Shown here piece by piece: positions 60,043-64,000 of a DNA stretch of 64,000 nucleotides. The notes beneath the pieces were generated by a model. That model worked only from the letters and a program-made list of their open reading frames with translations. It was not told the origin of the DNA and ran no database searches. Source of the stretch: Carya illinoinensis (taxonomy: Eukaryota > Streptophyta > Magnoliopsida > Fagales > Juglandaceae); assembly GCF_018687715.1 (NCBI RefSeq), contig NC_056760.1:6361501-6425500 (forward strand), given 5' to 3'. The first letter of the stretch is position 1. Every line of letters starts with the position of its first letter. Position numbers and translations under genes: made by a program.

Positions 60043-60480
60043 CCTCTATTCACTTGGCGCCTAATATGATCTTGTGAATAGTTTTTTCAGAAAAATCTTA
60101 TTTTGGTTTAATTATTTCTGCACAAAGTATGGCTTTATTCTTGTGATCCTTCCTAATTTCTGTTGGAATTGATTGTTACTCTTAGAAAAACAGGACCATG
60201 GATGATTCTTCATTATTCTTTATGTAATACTAAACCAATCATATGATCATGACTATTGTTTGTATTTCTTTTGTTCCTGGGATCTAAGCTTCATTGCCTC
60301 TCTATTCACTTGGCGCCTGATATGATCATTTGTGAATAGTTTGTTCAGGGAAATCCCATTTTGATTAATTAATTTCTACTCAAAGTATGGCTTTATTCTT
60401 GTGCTTGTGATCATGCCCGCTGAATGATTTTAGCTATCACATTCATGTTGGAATTTATTGTTATTCTATCATTTACAGGG
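60043..60480. repeat. Direct repeat, two copies of about 160-190 bp, period about 256 bp
   Basis: CTCTATTCACTTGGCGCCT, then ATATGATC, then TGTGAATAGTTT and AAAGTATGGCTTTATTCTTGTG occur in order at about 60043-60200 and again at about 60298-60480. The copies have diverged by several percent and by small indels. Confidence 0.8.
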
Positions 60481-60669
60481 AAGAACTTTGCAAACGTCTT
60501 TAGTGCATTGTCTTGAAGTTGGTCTTCCAAGTTTCTTCTAGTAACCAAAGAGGTGGTTGAGCTTTGTGGCTCTAGTGAACCATGCAGGCCTAGAGCTCAC
60601 TGCATCACTATTCTCCTTTAGGTTCTATTGACCATTCTCCTGCACTAACTGTTAGTACTATTTGTGCAA

Positions 60670-61260
60670 ACTAAGGTTGATCTATTTGCTTCCCAACCTA
60701 CCATATCTGCTTCAGCTTCTTCAATAGTTGATCCTTTTGCAATCCCTAATCTCTCATGCCGCCAAAAATTCAAGATCCAAACTCTGCACCAGAAGATGCT
60801 AACATTGTTGGTCGCTTTACTGTTGTTCCACTTAACAATTTCAATGGATCTGGTTTCTTCGGTGCATTCACTCAATCTGATTCAGTATATTCAGAAACCT
60901 CAAATAATGGTATTAATGTTATATGGCATTCACTTTCAATAAAACTATATATATTTTTAAATGGTGTTGCAAGTATGTACCGAAATAGGATCTTTTTTAA
61001 GTATTATTTGTTCCAGTTACTAATTTTAAAAATAAAAGTAAAATATAATCACACTCAATGGTTGTGATGGAGTTCTACACAACTCTGTAACTTCAATAAT
61101 CAAATGGGTTGCCTCTCGTAATAACTATCTTCTCATTTGAATTTACTTGCAGCTAAGAAGGTATCCCTGGCAGATGTTGGCATTGTGGGTGGATTGAGTG
61201 ATGGATTTGGTGAAAGAGAGAAAGGACCCCTAACTTATATTAGATGGAAAGAGCAATGAG
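60670..61260 (+). pseudogene. Epsin (clathrin interactor)-like gene fragment inside the TIR element
   Basis: The first block (60670-60905) reads TKVDLFASQPTISASASSIV, DPFAIP and, after a frameshift, VVPLNNFNGSGFFGAFTQSD. The DPF and VPLNNFxGS words are typical of the middle and tail of plant epsins, which bind AP-2 or clathrin in vesicle formation. After an intron-like gap, an acceptor (TTACTTGCAG) precedes 61153-61250: KKVSLADVGIVGGLSDGFGE, REKGP. A stop follows quickly, where relatives continue toward an FYMGRAMG-type motif. The ENTH domain is absent, so this is a C-terminal fragment with introns kept, that is, a genomic capture. Confidence 0.6.
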
Positions 61261-61906
61261 TGCCGGCTCTAGATTTATCATTCCCTCCACAATTAACTGC
61301 AAAAACGCTCCCAAAGGATCTACATTGTCTTCCATTGCGCCTTATGACAGAGTATTACACCTTGTATTTTTTAATATTGAGCTAGAAGAGGGTGGGGACC
61401 CTAACGGATAATGTATTTAGCTTTGGTACTTCAATTATATTGGCGTGTTTGTAAATGATTTGAAGCTACATTTTTGGCTGTCATTAGAGTGCATGTCACC
61501 TTCTTGTTGTATATGAGATTTGATTAGGTTTGTAGTTCTTATGCACAAAGGCAGCATACTGTTTGCTTTCTCTTCACATAGGTAAATGATAAATGACAAC
61601 AATTATGTTCGTGCCTTCTTACTTTGCTGTATCGTTTACAATGTTTATTACAATGTTAAACGAATTGATGAATTGTAATAATAATCTTCAGCAACATTGT
61701 AATAAAGTCGAGATCAAACAATGTGCACAAACTGTTTTCATTACAAAACTTTTCATTACAAAAGTTAATTTAATATCCATTTTGTATATCATAACCAAAA
61801 CATAGTTGGAGTAGCCCTTTTGTACATCATAACCAATACATAGTGGGAGTGTCAGTGACTTGAGTGGTTCATCTTCAACCTGACTTGACAATGCCAGACT
61901 ATCTAC

Positions 61907-62490
61907 CTACTCATCCAGCAAATATGAGCTAGTAGTAGTAGATGTCACTGACAGTGTTGAAGTAGGATATGGCAGCAACATCTCACCCTCATTCTGTATT
62001 GATTCCTCGGGATCAAGTTGTGGCCACTTGAAATGGCTGGCCTTTTGTTTTGCTAACTTAAATACGGATGAAAAATTAACTACCTCTTCTTTCGTTATCC
62101 TCTTGGGCATAAACTGCACTACGGCCCCATGCGGTTGGTCCCCATGAGTTGGTTCTTCCCATCTGAAAACCTGAAACTTTATAGATTAACCATCTTTTTG
62201 GTTGTGTTGATATGATCACTAGAGATTTCTCGATGTCTCTAATCATCTCATCGACAATAGGGAATCCAAATTTTTTCAATGAACTCATCAAGGTGATAGA
62301 ATCCTCTAGATCTTTAGCGTGCAAGTCGTTTCTTGATACTTCTCCACAACATTATTCTTGAGAGTAATGAGGTTGGGCACTACATTTTGAGTATGCTGCT
62401 GAACATAGAAAAGCCCAACTGAGGGTTCATTTGCAATGTATTTAATCGTCTCTGCCAAGCATTCCGTTATCTCCACAAAGCCATCAACAG
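61907..62490 (-). pseudogene. BORCS8/MEF2BNB-like gene fragment inside the TIR element
   Basis: From about 62490 downward the - strand reads VDGFVEITECLAETIKYIAN, EPSVGLFYVQQHTQN, VVPNLITLKNNVVEK. After a one-base frameshift come DLEDSITLMSSLKKFGFPIV, DEMIRDIEKSLVIIS, GFQMGRTNSWGPTAWGRS. After another shift come FSSVFKLAKQKASHFKWPQL and a stop at 61907. The ANEPSVGLxxxQxH core is the signature I associate with BORC subunit 8 (MEF2BNB), a lysosome/vacuole positioning complex in animals and poorly studied in plants. The block shows no intron, so it may derive from a processed transcript or one large exon. Two frameshifts make it non-functional. Confidence 0.5.
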
Positions 62491-62505
62491 TGGAGAGAAC
62501 CCATG

Positions 62506-63468
62506 CATCTTTTCCAAGGCAAAGGGCAGTTCACCACTGGTTTTTTTGAGAAGCTACAAAAACAAATGCATTTCAAGTAGGGATAGCAAGAAAGTGAAAG
62601 GAAAATAACAAGAACAGATATTAAGTTAGTAGCTTTATCCATAAACAATTTGGATCTATTTCTGAGACCTAAAAAGATTAATCTGTCCTCCATGAATATA
62701 CAGATTTGTTTCTTCCGTTCGAATTAATAGTTTGTACGTGTTCCAGACAACAATACAAACAAATCCAAGACCCCAAGTGATCATCACATGCCAATATTCT
62801 GACACTTCCTACATCAATCACTTCGATTTCATCTCTTTCACACAAAGACCGCTCATCTTAGCATATATTTATCAAAAAAAAGATGCAAGGAAAAATATTT
62901 ATCTTTATAATTTTAAATTCAGCACTACATAAAATTTTGCTTTGAAACCTCCGATTTGAAAAGGGCCAAACCGCTAAGATTATGCATTTAAATTGATACC
63001 CACCTGGAAATCTTACAGAAATATTTACTCAGTTCTGGAAAAATTGGTTTTTACCATTCCTTGGATTGATGGAGCATAAAAGCCGACAGATTTTAAAGCA
63101 AATCTAACAAAATTGGCAATGGAAAAGTAAGGGACTGAGGGATGCCACTTGGGGACTTATCTCTTTGGGAAGGCTAAGGTTCGGGAGGGCTAAGGTCGTG
63201 GTGGGGGGGAGGGTTGAGGTCGTGCTTGGCTGACGTTTGTGGCTATGCTTGGCTTCGAGGGCTGAGGTTTGGGAGGGTTGGGGGAGAGAATGGGCGAGAC
63301 ACAGGGGTAAGGGGTGGGGGAGAGGATAGGCGAGACGCAAGGGTGGGGGTGGGAGGGAAGGATGGGCGAGACGCGCGGAGAGAATGGGAGCTTTCGAATT
63401 TCAAATGGGTGAAACTAGAGAGAGAGGAACGTGCAACTATACAGGGACAAAAATGAAAATTTACTTGG
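62506..63468. other. Right interior of the TIR element
   Basis: A GC-rich simple-sequence block (about 63180-63400, GGGTGGGGGAGAGGATGGGC-type words) keeps several frames open on both strands. No protein was recognised. Confidence 0.4.
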
Positions 63469-63561
63469 GCCACGTAAGGTGTGCTCCTGCTGCTGCCGAA
63501 TAGTGGCTGATGTCAAGATTTTTCCTTCAATTAAATATTAAGAATAAGAGTAATATTATAT

Positions 63562-63975
63562 AGCAGCTACTGTAGCAATGCACACAGTGCACACCTTACG
63601 TTGCTGCTGTTTTTTTTTTTTCTTGTTTCCTTAGCGTTTTGTTTGTTGTACACGGTTGATTTGCTTTTTGGCTTTTCTTCCTTCCCCCACTCGCATTTGT
63701 CCCATGAACTTGCCCGCCACTATCGTGTATCACCTTCCTCTACCCAATGCCACCCGACGAAGCCGTCTCTCTGTTCAGCGACACCGAGCGACATTCCTCC
63801 ATTTGCTACCGCCACTCCCAGAGTGCCCCTCCGACAAAGCAAACCAGATTAACATCCTGCGAAGACTCCCTGCTCCCCAGTCGCCAAGCAAGCCACGTCG
63901 CTTTTGACCTCTACCCAATGCCACCCCGTGATGCCTTTCCTCTCTTCAGCGCCAAATAGTAACTGATCTCAAGAT
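63562..63975. mobile_element. Short relative of the TIR element (MITE-like)
   Basis: The left end AGCAGCTACTGTAGCAATGC, then GCACACCTTACGTTGC, parallels the left end at 58.9 kb. Inner text GCCGTCTCTCTGTTCAGCGA and CACCGAG parallels 59117-59147. The right end (about 63951-63975) has ATAGTAACTGATCTCAAGAT, parallel to 63501-63519. About 0.41 kb, non-coding. Confidence 0.5.
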
Positions 63976-64000
63976 TATTTCAATTATTAAAGCCGAACAA

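Larger units (their letters stand above)
58901..63519. mobile_element. TIR-type transposon carrying fragments of two host genes (Pack-TIR-like)
   Basis: Imperfect inverted ends of about 50 bp. The left end (58901-58958) contains GAGCCACTGTAGC and GCACACCCTACGTGGC. The right end (63469-63519), read inverted, contains CAGCCACTATTCGGC and GCACACCTTACGTGGC. The left end also has a perfect inner palindrome, GGTGTGCA-ATTT-TGCACACC (58929-58948). No transposase is visible. Inside are an epsin-like fragment (+) and a BORCS8-like fragment (-). The superfamily (Mutator-like or other) cannot be fixed, because no clean target-site duplication was found. Confidence 0.6.

Noticed and set aside
1..64000. 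CRISPR arrays, operons, rRNA
   Set aside because: Nothing of the kind is visible. The sequence is eukaryotic nuclear DNA. tRNA genes were not searched exhaustively by eye, so absence is not claimed for them.

Overview
The window is nuclear DNA of a flowering plant, almost certainly a woody eudicot. The evidence is AT-rich intergenic DNA, GT-AG introns, long GA/CT microsatellites, Helitron, LINE and TIR-type transposons, and plant-only genes (VQ protein, LEC2, plastid RPS5). Members of an AT-rich dispersed repeat ending in GAGATGAGATGA-like words suggest a Fagales-type genome such as walnut or hickory. That last point is inference from memory.

Layout: 459-803 holds the last two exons of an unrecognised + strand gene. 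2163-2963 is an intronless VQ-motif gene. 11980-15797 is a five-coding-exon SMG7-like gene. 16216 to about 25.3 kb is a decayed Helitron on the - strand, with a Rep/helicase gene, a companion RPA1 gene and a recognisable 3' terminus. A relic of a related Helitron end lies at 27.5 kb, and an unrecognised small ORF with its own TATA box at 28.1-28.6 kb. 31.98-33.0 kb is a chimeric pseudogene joining pieces of three transcription-factor genes (AS1-type MYB, SHAQKYF-type MYB, NAC). 33794-40365 is a small two-membrane-span gene (PKR1/VMA21-like) whose second intron is swollen by a broken L1 LINE. 42037-44289 is plastid ribosomal protein S5. 44.3-52.6 kb is gene-poor and holds two minisatellites. 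52652-55815 is a complete six-exon LEC2-type B3 gene. 58.9-63.5 kb is a TIR-bounded element carrying fragments of two host genes (epsin-like and BORCS8-like), followed by a short relative at the right edge.

The VQ gene, SMG7L and LEC2 resemble three genes that I recall as close neighbours on Arabidopsis chromosome 1 (At1g28280, At1g28260, At1g28300). The window therefore looks like an ancient conserved gene block. About 37 kb between SMG7L and LEC2 now holds transposons, the chimeric pseudogene, the PKR1-like gene and RPS5.

The most unusual items are the three-way transcription-factor chimera, the TIR element with two captured gene fragments, the Helitron whose helicase lost its Walker A lysine, and local changes inside LEC2 (a MITE in intron 5 and a duplicated piece of exon 2 in intron 2).
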